This document shows positions 55,687 through 64,000 of a stretch of 64,000 bases of DNA, piece by piece. The stretch is from Blastococcus sp. CT_GayMR19. GTDB taxonomy: Bacteria; Actinomycetota; Actinomycetes; Mycobacteriales; Geodermatophilaceae. The DNA lies in contig NZ_SPQL01000005.1 of assembly GCF_004570385.1 (NCBI RefSeq), positions 62,001-126,000 of the forward strand, written 5' to 3'. A model generated the notes under the pieces. The model ran no database searches, was not told where the DNA came from, and worked only from the letters and a program-made list of their open reading frames with translations. How positions within the stretch are numbered: the first letter of the stretch is position 1; the number at the start of each line of letters is the position of its first letter. A program made the position numbers and the translations under genes.

Positions 55687-55689
55687 GGG

Positions 55690-56685
55690 TCAGTCCACCG
55701 TGACGTAGTCGGGACCGGAGTAGTGGCCGGTGCGGAGCTTCTGCCGCTGCAGCAGGAGGTCGTTCAGGAGGCTGGAGGCACCGAGGCGGAACCAGTCGGG
55801 GGAGAGCCAGTCGGGCCCGGCGGTCTCGTTGACGAGGACCAGGTGCTTCATCGCGTCCTTCGTCGTCCGGATGCCGCCGGCGGGCTTGACGCCGACCTGC
55901 CGGCCGGTCGCTGCCCGGAAGTCGCGGACCGCCTCGAGCATGACGAGGCAGACCGGCAGGGTCGCGGCGGGGGAGATCTTGCCGGTGGACGTCTTGATGA
56001 AGTCGCCGCCGGCGAGCATCGCCAGCCATGAGGCGCGGCGGACGTTGTCCAGGGTGACCAGTTCGCCGGTCTCGAGGATGACCTTGAGGTGAGCCGATCC
56101 GCAGGCCTCCTTGACGGCCACGATCTCGTCGTAGACGTCGAGGTAGCGGCCGGTGAGGAACGCCCCCCGGTCGATGACCATGTCGATCTCGTCGGCGCCG
56201 TTCGCGACGGCGTCCTTCACGTCGGCGATCTTGACCTCGCGGCTGGCCCGGCCGCTGGGGAAGGCGGTGGCGACGGCGGCGACGTGCAGGCCGGTGCCGG
56301 CCAGCGCCTCGCGGGCGACACCGGCGAGGTCGCCGTAGACGCAGACGGCCGCGACGGGCGGGCAGGTCGGGTCGCCCGGGTCGGGCCGCTTCGCCTTGGC
56401 GGCCAGGGAGCGCACCTTGCCGGGAGTGTCCGACCCCTCGAGCGTGGTCAGGTCGACCATCGAGATGGCGGTATCGATCGCCCAGGCCTTGGCGGTGGTC
56501 TTGATCGACCGGGTGCCGAGGACCGCGACCCGCGCCTCGGCGCCGACCTGGTCGACGCCGGGCAGCCCGTGGAGGAACGCTCGGAGGGACGCGTCGGAGC
56601 GCGTGATGTCGCTGAACGGCGGCAGCGGCGGCGCCGTCAGCCGGGCGTCGTCCGACAGCGCGTCGGGGTCGAGCACGTGGGTCAT
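55690..56685 (-). CDS. deoC: Deoxyribose-phosphate aldolase
   Basis: A 331-residue class I aldolase that splits 2-deoxyribose 5-phosphate into glyceraldehyde 3-phosphate and acetaldehyde. The Schiff-base Lys is in [10 protein letters not shown] and the second Lys in [23 protein letters not shown] and VILETGEL complete the site. It is the longer type (about 330 residues). ATG 56685 is preceded by GGGGAG; the frame upstream of it is rejected. It is divergent from upp. Confidence 0.95.
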   Translation of the reverse strand: MTHVLDPDALSDDARLTAPPLPPFSDITRSDASLRAFLHGLPGVDQVGAEARVAVLGTRSIKTTAKAWAIDTAISMVDLTTLEGSDTPGKVRSLAAKAKRPDPGDPTCPPVAAVCVYGDLAGVAREALAGTGLHVAAVATAFPSGRASREVKIADVKDAVANGADEIDMVIDRGAFLTGRYLDVYDEIVAVKEACGSAHLKVILETGELVTLDNVRRASWLAMLAGGDFIKTSTGKISPAATLPVCLVMLEAVRDFRAATGRQVGVKPAGGIRTTKDAMKHLVLVNETAGPDWLSPDWFRLGASSLLNDLLLQRQKLRTGHYSGPDYVTVD

Positions 56686-56789
56686 GCGGCCATTCTCCCC
56701 TGCCCGATGCGGCGGGTGAGCAGCGCTCACCCGCCCGGAGTGGAACGGTGCGCGGCGACGCATGCTCGATGCCGCGTCCGGCGGGCCGC

Positions 56790-56795
56790 TACGGT
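56790..56795 (+). promoter_or_regulatory. upp: -10 box TACGGT of upp
   Basis: TACGGT, 7 bases, then GTG 56803. The same hexamer precedes sucC. Confidence 0.5.
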
Positions 56796-56802
56796 GTCGC
56801 GC

Positions 56803-57426
56803 GTGCAGCTCACCGTCGTCGATCACCCGTTGGCCCGCGCCCGCCTCTCGCGCATGCGGGACGAGCGGACGGACAACGCCATGTTCCGGGCCGCCCTCCG
56901 TGAGCTCACCCAGATGCTAATCTACGAGGCCACGCGGGACCTGACCGTAGCCGAGGAGCCGATCACCACGCCCGTGACCGGGACGACCGGGTACCGGCTG
57001 GCGGCCCCTCCGCTGATCGTGCCGGTGCTGCGCGCCGGGCTCGGGATGGCAGACACCGCGCACGGGATGCTGCCGGAGTCGCAGATGGGGTTCGTCGGGC
57101 TGGCCCGCAACGAGGAGACGTTCCAGCCGGAGGCCTACATGGCCTCGCTGCCGGAGACGCTGGTCGACCGCGAGGTGTTCGTGCTCGACCCGATGCTGGC
57201 CACCGGCGGCTCGCTCGTGCACTGCTGCGGGCTGCTCACCGCGCGGGGCGCCACGTCGATCACCGTGCTGTGCGCGCTCGCGGCGCCCGAGGGCATCCGG
57301 AGGCTGGAGGAGAGCGGCCTGCCGCTCCGAGTGTTCACCGCCAGCATCGACGAGGGGCTCAACGACAAGGCCTACATCGTCCCGGGGCTCGGTGACGCGG
57401 GCGACCGCCAGTTCGGCGCTGTCTGA
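56803..57426 (+). CDS. upp: Uracil phosphoribosyltransferase
   Basis: A 207-residue enzyme forming UMP from uracil and PRPP. PRPP loop [14 protein letters not shown], uracil-site [11 protein letters not shown] at the C-terminus, and the N-terminal [19 protein letters not shown] are all family-typical. GTG 56803 gives the standard length; longer frames upstream are noise. It recycles uracil released by nucleoside phosphorylase action. The Gfo/Idh gene begins 2 bases after its stop. Confidence 0.96.
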   Translation: MQLTVVDHPLARARLSRMRDERTDNAMFRAALRELTQMLIYEATRDLTVAEEPITTPVTGTTGYRLAAPPLIVPVLRAGLGMADTAHGMLPESQMGFVGLARNEETFQPEAYMASLPETLVDREVFVLDPMLATGGSLVHCCGLLTARGATSITVLCALAAPEGIRRLEESGLPLRVFTASIDEGLNDKAYIVPGLGDAGDRQFGAV

Positions 57427-57428
57427 CC

Positions 57429-58319
57429 ATGCGCTTCGGCGTCCTGGGCACCGGGTTCTGGGCGAAGGAGGTCCACGCGGCGGCGCTCGCGGCGCACCCG
57501 GACGCCGAGCTGGCCGGGATCTGGGGCCGGGACGTCGCCAAGGCCAAGGGCGTGGGCGCTGAGTTCGACGTCCCCGGGTACGGCGACGTGGACGCGCTGC
57601 TGGCCGAGGTCGACGCCGTCGCCATCGCGCTGCCCCCCGACGTGCAGGCGCCGCTGGCCGAGCGCGCGGCCGAGGCCGGGAGGCACCTGCTCCTGGAGAA
57701 GCCCATCGCGCTGGACGTGGCGGCCGCCGACCGGATCGTGGCTGCTGTGCGGGCGTCCGGCGTCGCGTCGGTCGTGTTCTTCACGTTCCGGTTCCAGCAG
57801 GCGACGTCCACGTGGCTGACCCAGGCCGGCCGGACGACCCTGGCCGGCGGGGCCGGCTCCTGGCTCGGGTCGCTGGCCGGCACTCCGTTCGACGACTCAC
57901 CCTGGCGCAAGGAGCGCGGGGCGCTGTGGGACCTGGGGCCGCACGCGCTGTCGCTCCTCGTGCCGGCCCTCGGTCCGGTGGTCTCGGTGCTGGCGGCCCC
58001 CGGACTGCGCGACACCGTGCACCTGGTGCTCACGCACGCCTCGGGTGCCGCCTCGACGCTGACGCTGTCGCACACGGTGGCGCCGTTGTCGGGCGGGACC
58101 GAGTTCTTCGTGCACGGGGACGCCGGCCGGCTGGTGCTGCTGCCCGACGAACAGTCGGCCGTCGAGTCGTTCGGGGTCGCCGTGGACGAGTTGACGGCGG
58201 CGGCGCTGACCGGCGGAACCCATCCGTGCGACGTCGCGTTCGGTCGGGACGTGGTGGTCGTGCTGGCGGCGGCGCAGCGGGCGCTCGCCTCCGGCTGTCG
58301 CGAAGCCGTCGGCAGCTGA
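57429..58319 (+). CDS. Gfo/Idh/MocA-family oxidoreductase
   Basis: A 296-residue NAD(P)-dependent sugar or inositol dehydrogenase-like protein. The N-terminal Rossmann loop is GVLGTGFWAKEVH (4-16) and the signature Lys is in LLLEKPIALD (about 95), followed by the C-terminal beta-sheet domain (about 120-296). It is somewhat short for the family. The substrate is unknown. Two bases separate it from upp, so they share a message. Confidence 0.9.
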   Translation: MRFGVLGTGFWAKEVHAAALAAHPDAELAGIWGRDVAKAKGVGAEFDVPGYGDVDALLAEVDAVAIALPPDVQAPLAERAAEAGRHLLLEKPIALDVAAADRIVAAVRASGVASVVFFTFRFQQATSTWLTQAGRTTLAGGAGSWLGSLAGTPFDDSPWRKERGALWDLGPHALSLLVPALGPVVSVLAAPGLRDTVHLVLTHASGAASTLTLSHTVAPLSGGTEFFVHGDAGRLVLLPDEQSAVESFGVAVDELTAAALTGGTHPCDVAFGRDVVVVLAAAQRALASGCREAVGS

Positions 58320-58419
58320 CCCCGGGCCTGCTCCCGGACCGCTTTCCGCGCTCCGGGAGTTCTGCAGGCCACCGGGAGCGCGCACGACGCTCCAGGAGTG
58401 AGAACGCGAACGGGAGACG

Positions 58420-58836
58420 ATGACGTTCAGAGAGTGGTACGTGCGGCGCGGTCGGATTCCCCGCCGGACCTGGTGGACCCAGTACACGCTGCCGATCCTG
58501 ACCTTGAGCGTGCTGGCGGCGGCCGCGGACACCGCTTTCGGCTACCCGGGGCTGTCGACGGGCGCGACGGATCCCGAGTCGTTCTACACCTGGACGGGCG
58601 GCCCGCTCAGCACGGTGATCGCCCTGTTCACGCTGGTTCCCGGGATCAGCTCGAGCGTGGCACGACTGCACGACCGGGGTCTCTCCGCGTGGTGGCTGCT
58701 CTGGCTCCCGCTGCCCCTCTTCGGCTGGATCGTGGTGTTCGTGCTGAACGGGTTCCTGCGCGGCCTGGCCGGTCCGAACAAGTACGGGCCGCCGCCGCTG
58801 CCGGGCGCGGCCGGCTCCCTGCCGTATCGGCTCTGA
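58420..58836 (+). CDS. DUF805-family membrane protein
   Basis: A 138-residue membrane protein with three to four helices. The DUF805 hallmarks are SVARLHDRGLSAWWLL in the middle and the C-terminal GPNKYGPPPL; FREWYVRRGRIPRRTWW opens the domain. Function is unknown. ATG 58420 has GGGAGA upstream. It is convergent with the phosphohexomutase gene across a palindromic element. Confidence 0.88.
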   Translation: MTFREWYVRRGRIPRRTWWTQYTLPILTLSVLAAAADTAFGYPGLSTGATDPESFYTWTGGPLSTVIALFTLVPGISSSVARLHDRGLSAWWLLWLPLPLFGWIVVFVLNGFLRGLAGPNKYGPPPLPGAAGSLPYRL

Positions 58837-58869
58837 CCCTCGTCGGTCGACCGCAGTGCGGGTGCTGTC

Positions 58870-58905
58870 CCGGCATTGCGCGTGCTGCAGCAGCCGCAAT
58901 GCCGG
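58870..58905. repeat. Palindromic intergenic element with CTGCAG centre, copy 2
   Basis: Perfect 11-bp arms CCGGCATTGCG (58870-58880) and CGCAATGCCGG (58895-58905) around a 14-base loop that holds GCTGCAGC. The inner 29 bases (58873-58901) align without gaps to 10457-10485. It lies between convergent genes, likely a bidirectional terminator. Confidence 0.75.
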
Positions 58906-58932
58906 AACACCACCGGCAAAGCGCCCCCGGAG

Positions 58933-60561
58933 CTACAGGCCGAGCGCCGTGGACATCTCCGCGCGGAGCTGGTCGAGCTCGTCCTCGCCGCGGCCGCGCG
59001 CCGCGATCAGCCCGGCGTCGTCGTGCACCGGCACCACCGTCTCCAGGTACGCCTTGAGCTTCGGCTCGGTGCCGCTGGGCCGCACGATCACGCGCACGCC
59101 GTCGCCGAGCAGCCGGACGGCGTCCACCGGCGGGTCCTCCAACGCAAGGTCGGCGAACGCCACCTCGCGGCCGAGCAGCGAGGACGGCGGCGCAGCACGC
59201 ACCCGCTCCATCGCCCGGGAGATGAGCGTGAGGTCCTCGACCCGCACCGACAGCTGCCCGGTCACGAACAGCCCGTGTTCCCGGGCCAGCTCGTCCAGCC
59301 GGTCCAGCAGCGTCCGGCCGGACGCCTTCAGCTCCGCGGCGAGCAGCGCGACCGCGAGCGCAGCGGAGATCCCGTCCTTGTCCCGGACCACCGACGGCGC
59401 CACCGAGTATCCCAGCGCCTCCTCGTAGCCGTACACGAGCGGCGCCCCCACCGACCCCGCCCGCATGATCCACTTGAAGCCGGTCGGGGTCTCCTCCGAC
59501 GGCACCCCGTGAGCGCCGGCGACCACGTGCATCAGCGAGCCGCTGACCAGCGACGACGCGTACGTGCCCCGCACACCCCGGCGCAGCAGCCAGTCGGCGA
59601 GCAGCGCGCCGACCTCGTCACCGGTCAGCTGGCGGCCGCCGCAGACGACGGAACAGCGGTCCGCGTCCGGGTCCTCGGCGATCGCCACGTCGGCAAGCAC
59701 CCGGTCGGCCAGCGCCATCAGCAGGTCGACCGCGCCGGGTTCCTCCGGGTTGGGGAACGTGACGGTCGGGAACGCCGGGTCGGGCTCGTCCTGCTCGGGC
59801 ACGCTGACCGGCGCGGCGAGCCCGGCGGCCGCGAAGACCGCCCGCGTCGTCTCCGCACCCACCCCGTGCATCGCCGTGTAGGCGACCGTCAGCGCGGACC
59901 GGTCGGCCACGGACGACGGATCGAGGGCGGCCACCACCGCGGACACGTAGTCGGCCTCGACCTCGTGCCCGAGGGTCTGCCACTCGTCGCTCAGCCGCAC
60001 CTCCCGCGCCGGGCCCACCGCAGAGATCGCGGCCTCGATCTCCCGGTCGGCCGGCGGCACGAGCTGCGCGCCGTCGCCGAGGTAGACCTTGTAACCGTTG
60101 TCGTCCGGCGGGTTGTGGCTGGCGGTCACCATCACGCCGGCGACACAGCCCAGGTGCCGCACGGCGAAGGACAGCACCGGCGTCGGCAGCGCCTTCGGCA
60201 GCACCTGGACGGCGAACCCGGCGCCGGCCAGCACCTCCGCGCTGATCCGGGCGAACTCGTCGGACCGTCGCCGCGCGTCGAAGCCGATGACCACGCCACC
60301 GCCGGCGTGGCCGGTGTCGGAGAGGTGGCGCGCGAGCCCTGCCGCGGCCCGGGTCACGACGGCGGCGTTCATCCCCGCCGGCCCGGCCCGCAGCGGACCC
60401 CGCAGCCCCGCCGTCCCGAAGGTCAGCGGGCCGGCGAAGCGTCGGGCCAGTTCCTCGACGTCCTCCGCCTCGATCAGGGCCTCGATCTCGGCGCGGTCGC
60501 CGTCGTGCGGGTCGGCGTCGGCCCACTCGCGGGCGGTGGTGAGCAGCAGGTCGGCGGTCAT
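58933..60561 (-). CDS. Phosphohexomutase/phosphopentomutase-type alpha-D-phosphomutase
   Basis: A 542-residue alpha-D-phosphohexomutase. The phosphoserine loop is VMVTASHNPPDDNGYK, the metal loop DPDADRCSV, the sugar loop GYEEALGYSV and the phosphate loop RPSGTEPKLKAYLE, in the four-domain order. Related actinobacterial proteins are named PgmB/ManB or phosphopentomutase. Beside PNP, conversion of (deoxy)ribose 1-phosphate to 5-phosphate is a sensible role, by inference. ATG 60561 overlaps the stop of the epimerase gene. Confidence 0.93.
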   Translation of the reverse strand: MTADLLLTTAREWADADPHDGDRAEIEALIEAEDVEELARRFAGPLTFGTAGLRGPLRAGPAGMNAAVVTRAAAGLARHLSDTGHAGGGVVIGFDARRRSDEFARISAEVLAGAGFAVQVLPKALPTPVLSFAVRHLGCVAGVMVTASHNPPDDNGYKVYLGDGAQLVPPADREIEAAISAVGPAREVRLSDEWQTLGHEVEADYVSAVVAALDPSSVADRSALTVAYTAMHGVGAETTRAVFAAAGLAAPVSVPEQDEPDPAFPTVTFPNPEEPGAVDLLMALADRVLADVAIAEDPDADRCSVVCGGRQLTGDEVGALLADWLLRRGVRGTYASSLVSGSLMHVVAGAHGVPSEETPTGFKWIMRAGSVGAPLVYGYEEALGYSVAPSVVRDKDGISAALAVALLAAELKASGRTLLDRLDELAREHGLFVTGQLSVRVEDLTLISRAMERVRAAPPSSLLGREVAFADLALEDPPVDAVRLLGDGVRVIVRPSGTEPKLKAYLETVVPVHDDAGLIAARGRGEDELDQLRAEMSTALGL

Positions 60562-61421
60562 CACCGGACCCCGCTGCCCGGCGCGATGTCGGCCCGCGGT
60601 GCGGGCGGGTCGAAGTTCTCGGCGTCGAACTCGGCCAGCGTGTACTCGCCGCCGACCCGCGCGTGCACGGGATCGGCGAGATCGGGCTCGCCCTGGGCCT
60701 CGATCAGCGCCTCCGCGTAGACCTCGGCGTCGTCGGCCGGCTCGTACCCGAGCGCGCGGGCGACCGTGAGGTCCCACCAGCGGCGGGTGTTGTCCGAGAC
60801 GCCCCAGACGACGGAGAAGCCGGGGGACGGCGCCTTCAGCGCGGCGTCGACCAGGGAGACCGTGTCGGCGGGGGAGAGCCAGGTCGACAGGTGCCGGGTG
60901 GACGTCGGCTCCGCGAACGCGCTGCCGATGCGCAGGCAGACGACGTCCAGGCCGTACCGGTCGGCGTACAGCGAGCCGAGCGCCTCCATCGTCACCTTCG
61001 CGACGCCGTAGTAGGTGTCCGGCCGCGGCGGCGCGTCCGCCTCGGTCAGCAGGCCGGAACCGGGCCGCGGGGTGTACCCGGTCGCGTGGTTGCTGCTGGC
61101 GAGGACCACCCGGGGGACGCCGGCGCGCCGGGCCGCCTCCAGCACGCAGTAGGTGCCCTCGATGTTCGCGTGGCTGATGGCCGGCCACGTCGACTCACCG
61201 GAGATGCCGGCCATGTGCACGACGGCGGCCGCGCCCTGCGCGGCGTCGAGCATGGCGGCCAGGTCGGTGATGTCGGCGACGAGGTGCTCCTCGCCGGGGC
61301 GGACGTCGGTCACCGGGACGACGTCGAGGCAGCGCACCGCCCAGCCGCGCTCCGGCAGGCCGCCGCGCAGCCAGGTGCCGATCCGCCCGGCGGCTCCGGT
61401 GATCAGCACCGGCCCACTCAT
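60561..61421 (-). CDS. NAD-dependent epimerase/dehydratase (extended SDR)
   Basis: A 286-residue extended short-chain dehydrogenase. NAD loop GAAGRIGTWL (9-18), active-site SSNHATGY and YYGVAKVTMEALG (YxxxK). The SSNH stretch and overall length resemble uronate dehydrogenases, but the substrate is not certain. Both ends overlap neighbours by ATGA-type junctions, so PNP, this gene and the phosphomutase form one operon. Confidence 0.9.
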   Translation of the reverse strand: MSGPVLITGAAGRIGTWLRGGLPERGWAVRCLDVVPVTDVRPGEEHLVADITDLAAMLDAAQGAAAVVHMAGISGESTWPAISHANIEGTYCVLEAARRAGVPRVVLASSNHATGYTPRPGSGLLTEADAPPRPDTYYGVAKVTMEALGSLYADRYGLDVVCLRIGSAFAEPTSTRHLSTWLSPADTVSLVDAALKAPSPGFSVVWGVSDNTRRWWDLTVARALGYEPADDAEVYAEALIEAQGEPDLADPVHARVGGEYTLAEFDAENFDPPAPRADIAPGSGVR

Positions 61422-62227
61422 CAGACCCGCCCGATGAGCTGCACGAGGAACTGCCCCAGCCGGCCCGCGGCCGCCTTGCCCGCGGCCAGCACCTCCTGGT
61501 GGTCCAGCTTCTCGCCGGTGATGCCGGCCGCCGCATTGGTGACCATCGAGAGCCCGAAGACCTCCAGGCCGGCGGCGCGGGCGGCGATCGCCTCCAGGGC
61601 GGTGGACATGCCGACCAGGTCGGCGCCCATGGTCCGCAGCATCCGGATCTCGGCGGGGGTCTCGTAGTGCGGGCCCGGCAGCGCCGCGTAGACCCCCTCG
61701 GTCAGCGTCGGGTCGAGTTCCCGGGCGAGCGACCGCAGCCGCGCGGAGTACAGGTCGGTCAGGTCGACGAAGTTCGCCCCGACGAGCGGCGAGGTGGCGG
61801 TCAGGTTCAGGTGGTCGCTGATGACCACGGCCTGCCCGACGTGGTGGTCCGGCGCGAGCCCGCCCGCGGCGTTGGTGAGGACGACCGTCTGCACGCCCGC
61901 CGCGGCCGCCGTCCGCACGCCGTGCACGACCGGTTCGACACCGCGGCCCTCGTAGAAGTGCGTGCGGCCCAGGAACAGCAGCACCTTCCGGTCGCCCACC
62001 CGTACCGAGCGGACCTCGCCGCCGTGCCCGACGGCCGTCGGGGCCGCGAACCCGGGCAGTTCGCCGATGGCGACGCGGCCCTCGGCCGGGCCGAAGGCGT
62101 CCGCGGCCGGGGCCCAGCCGGAGCCCATCACCACCGCCACGTCGTGGGATCCGCCGAGCGCCGAGGAGAGGGCCTCGGCGGCCTGGGCGGCCAGGGTGGC
62201 GGGGTCGGTTCGGGAGGCCTGGTTCAC
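61421..62227 (-). CDS. punA: Purine-nucleoside phosphorylase (trimeric type)
   Basis: A 268-residue trimeric PNP cleaving inosine and guanosine (and deoxy forms) to base plus (deoxy)ribose 1-phosphate. Phosphate-site GSGWAP and RTHFYEG, the base-site [30 protein letters not shown] and the Asn in VTNAAAG are present. GTG 62227 follows a TAGCGT box by 6 bases. It completes purine salvage with add at 46.7 kb. Its stop overlaps the next gene. Confidence 0.94.
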   Translation of the reverse strand: MNQASRTDPATLAAQAAEALSSALGGSHDVAVVMGSGWAPAADAFGPAEGRVAIGELPGFAAPTAVGHGGEVRSVRVGDRKVLLFLGRTHFYEGRGVEPVVHGVRTAAAAGVQTVVLTNAAGGLAPDHHVGQAVVISDHLNLTATSPLVGANFVDLTDLYSARLRSLARELDPTLTEGVYAALPGPHYETPAEIRMLRTMGADLVGMSTALEAIAARAAGLEVFGLSMVTNAAAGITGEKLDHQEVLAAGKAAAGRLGQFLVQLIGRV

Positions 62228-62233
62228 GCGGGG

Positions 62234-62239
62234 ACGCTA
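62234..62239 (-). promoter_or_regulatory. punA: -10 box TAGCGT of the PNP operon
   Basis: On the minus strand TAGCGT, 6 bases, then GTG 62227. Confidence 0.5.
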
Positions 62240-62294
62240 ACGCAGCACCGGAAGACGGTGTGCGGCGCTGGGCCCGCGCACGGAGGATGGGCCG

Positions 62295-62861
62295 ATGCCT
62301 GGCACGGCGAGCGACCGGGGGCCGCAGCCCACGCTGACGGGTCGGCACGTCCGGCTGCGGCCGTGGCGGCCCGACGACGTCGACGCCGTGCACGCCGCCT
62401 GCCAGGACCCCGACATCCAGCGCTGGACGCAGGTGCCGGTTCCCTACGCGCGGGAGTATGCGGAGGGCTTCGTGCGCGTCGCGGCGCCGGACACGTGGGC
62501 CGCGGGCGGCGCGCTGTTCGCCGTCGAGCCGCGCGACGGCGGGCCACTGGCCGGCAGCATCGGCCTGTTCCCCCCGCGCGACGGCTTCGCCGAGGCCGGC
62601 TACTGGACGGCGCCCGGGTCCAGGGGCCGGGGGTTCACCGCGGAAGCGCTCCGGTTGCTGAGCCGGTGGGCCTTCGATCCGTGCGGACTGCGCCGGGTCG
62701 AGCTGCTCGTCGACCCGGGCAACGCGGGCTCGCGCGGGGTGGCGGAGCGCGCCGGTTTCCGCGCCGAGGGGACCGTCCGGCAGCGGTTCCTGCACCGCGG
62801 GCGGCCGAGCGACGTCGTCCTGTATGCCCTCCTGGCGACGGACCCGCGTCCGGCGCCCTGA
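62295..62861 (+). CDS. GNAT-family N-acetyltransferase
   Basis: A 188-residue RimJ/RimL-type acetyltransferase (Acetyltransf_3). The N-terminal LTGRHVRLRPWRPDDVDAVH and the acetyl-CoA loop PGSRGRGFTAEALRLLSRW are typical, with the RVELLVDPGNAGSRGVAERAGF-type ending split by the usual helix. Substrate unknown (protein N-terminus or antibiotic). ATG 62295 is the start; it is divergent from the PNP operon. Confidence 0.92.
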   Translation: MPGTASDRGPQPTLTGRHVRLRPWRPDDVDAVHAACQDPDIQRWTQVPVPYAREYAEGFVRVAAPDTWAAGGALFAVEPRDGGPLAGSIGLFPPRDGFAEAGYWTAPGSRGRGFTAEALRLLSRWAFDPCGLRRVELLVDPGNAGSRGVAERAGFRAEGTVRQRFLHRGRPSDVVLYALLATDPRPAP

Positions 62862-62866
62862 TCACC

Positions 62867-62884
62867 GGCAGGAGTGATCCTGCC
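62867..62884 (+). terminator. Hairpin after the GNAT gene
   Basis: GGCAGGA / TCCTGCC with a 4-base GTGA loop, 5 bases past the stop. A second G/C palindrome follows at 62891-62905. Confidence 0.5.
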
Positions 62885-62915
62885 CGGCCGGGGGGTGGCA
62901 CCCCCTGATCGAACC

Positions 62916-62921
62916 TAGACT
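62916..62921 (+). promoter_or_regulatory. -10 box TAGACT of the carboxylate-amine ligase gene
   Basis: TAGACT, 6 bases, then GTG 62928. Leaderless-type layout. Confidence 0.5.
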
Positions 62922-62927
62922 TCCGAC

Positions 62928-64000
62928 GTGCAGATCCCGTTCGAGTCCTCGGAGCGCGCCAGCCTCGGCGTGGAGTGGGAGCTGCAGCTCATCGACCGGG
63001 AGACCCGCGAGCTGTCCGCGGGCGCTGTGGAGATCCTCGAGGAGATCCGGCCCGACGGCGCCGAGGAGCACCCCAAGGCGAAGCACGAGCTGCTCCAGTC
63101 GACGATCGAGATCATCACCGGCATCTGCACGACCGTCGAGGAGGCCAAGACCGACCTGGCGGGGACCCTCGCCGAGGTCGCGGCCGCCGCCGACCGTCGG
63201 GGCCTGGGCCTCATGTGCGCGGGCACCCACCCGTTCACCGACTGGCAGACCCAGCTCATCTCGCCGAAGGAGCGCTACCTCCAGCTCGTCGAGCGGATGC
63301 AGTGGCTCGCCCGGCGGCTGCAGATCTTCGGCGTCCACGTGCACGTCGGCGTCCGGTCGCCGGAGAAGGCGATCCCCGTCGTCAACGCGCTCTGCCAGTA
63401 CCTGCCGCACTTCCTGGCGCTCTCGTCGTCCTCCCCGTTCTGGGTCGGCTGCGACACCGGGCTGGCGTCCTCGCGCACCAAGGTCTTCGAGTCCATGCCG
63501 ACGGCGGGGCTGCCCTACCAGCTGTCGGGCTGGGACGAGTTCGAGACCTACATGGAGACGCTGATCTCCACGAACTCGATCCAGAGCGTGCGCGAGGTGT
63601 GGTGGGACGTCCGGCCGCACCCGGGCTTCGGCACCGTGGAGCTGCGGATCTGCGACGGCCTGCCGACCCTCGACGAGATCGGTGCGGTCGCCGCCCTGAC
63701 GCAGTGCCTGGTCGAGCAGTTCGACACCCAGCTCGACCGCGGCTACACCCTGCCGACGCCCGCGAGCTGGATCCTGCGCGAGAACAAGTGGCGGGCGGCC
63801 CGCTACGGCCTCGACGCCGACGTGGTCATCGACGAGAAGGGCACGGTCCGGCCGGTCCGCCAGGCGCTCCTCGACCTCGTCGAGGACCTCACGCCGACGG
63901 CGAAGCGGCTGGGCTGCGAGGCGGAGCTCGCCGACGTCGAACGCGTCATGGCCGTCGGGGCCTCCTACCAGCGGCAGCGCGCGGTGGCCGCCGCCACCGG
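62928..64000 (+). CDS. Glutamate-cysteine ligase family 2 (YbdK-type carboxylate-amine ligase), 3' end outside window
   Basis: The first 357 codons of a GCS2/YbdK-family ATP-dependent ligase; the frame is still open at base 64000. It begins VQIPFESSERASLGVEWELQ-like sequence with the family's GVEWE motif, then HELLQSTIEIITG, FGVHVHVGVRSPEKA with the metal-binding histidines, and EVWWDVRPHPGFGTVELRICD. Members join glutamate to cysteine or other amines; bacteria that make mycothiol keep YbdK homologues of unclear role. GTG 62928 fits a leaderless start. Confidence 0.93.
   Translation, partial: MQIPFESSERASLGVEWELQLIDRETRELSAGAVEILEEIRPDGAEEHPKAKHELLQSTIEIITGICTTVEEAKTDLAGTLAEVAAAADRRGLGLMCAGTHPFTDWQTQLISPKERYLQLVERMQWLARRLQIFGVHVHVGVRSPEKAIPVVNALCQYLPHFLALSSSSPFWVGCDTGLASSRTKVFESMPTAGLPYQLSGWDEFETYMETLISTNSIQSVREVWWDVRPHPGFGTVELRICDGLPTLDEIGAVAALTQCLVEQFDTQLDRGYTLPTPASWILRENKWRAARYGLDADVVIDEKGTVRPVRQALLDLVEDLTPTAKRLGCEAELADVERVMAVGASYQRQRAVAAAT

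Overview
The window is about 64 kb of very GC-rich DNA (roughly 73-74 percent by eye) with many GTG starts, short intergenic gaps and actinobacterial family markers: PspC kinases, DUF6350, DUF3017, an ECF41 sigma factor, NADP-type icd, and folD-DUF3017-mdh gene order. It is most likely a chromosome of an actinobacterium, and the gene order and intergenic repeats suggest Geodermatophilaceae (Blastococcus, Geodermatophilus or Modestobacter). That family assignment is an inference. No rRNA, tRNA, CRISPR array, prophage or replication origin was seen.

Layout. 1-4 kb: the end of guaA, then an envelope-stress module (PspC/LiaF-like membrane protein and small membrane partner, divergent from a PspC-histidine kinase and LuxR-type regulator). 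4-7.3 kb: a PIG-L deacetylase and an ECF41 sigma factor with its CMD-family partner gene and a recognisable autogenous promoter. 7.3-10.4 kb: chorismate mutase behind a leader peptide and attenuator, then pcrA. 10.5-14.2 kb: an M23 peptidase, a lipase, a membrane protein and a B12-binding protein. 14.3-16.1 kb: a small accessory patch with a lower-GC orphan gene and an intact IS481-family element. 16.4-27.2 kb: central metabolism (sucCD, DUF6350, fused purN-purH, folD, mdh, icd). 27.3-35.5 kb: mixed housekeeping genes (DUF559 protein, CAP protein, CNNM transporter, galE, aminotransferase, trpS, 2'-5' ligase, YihY).

35.3-49.7 kb: a D,D-carboxypeptidase, then a nucleoside uptake and salvage operon (BMP lipoprotein, two-domain ABC ATPase, two permeases, cdd, deoA), an ABC-2 exporter, add and a DEAD-box helicase. 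49.7-64 kb: a stress protein, an APC permease, a deoxyribose catabolic set (deoC, aldehyde dehydrogenase and a shortened aldehyde dehydrogenase), upp, an oxidoreductase, phosphohexomutase, epimerase, purine nucleoside phosphorylase, GNAT, and the start of a YbdK/GCS2-type carboxylate-amine ligase. Uptake, cdd, deoA, add, deoC, upp, PNP and phosphopentose mutation together describe nearly complete nucleoside salvage and pentose recovery.

The most unusual structure is a family of four 26-codon cassettes (77-bp step, 81 bp including the stop) at gene junctions. Each starts with ATGAGC or GTGAGC, stays open for 26 codons, and ends in a stop that overlaps the next start; three of the four begin on the stop of the preceding reading frame. 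They resemble the organisation described for mycobacterial MIRUs. Other notable points are an aromatic-residue leader peptide plus attenuator before chorismate mutase, an in-frame PurN-PurH fusion that keeps an internal Shine-Dalgarno and ATG, an IS481 insertion whose transposase stop codon comes from the duplicated target site, a set of leaderless-type promoters in which three -10 boxes are built from the upstream gene's stop codon, and a palindrome found twice between convergent genes.
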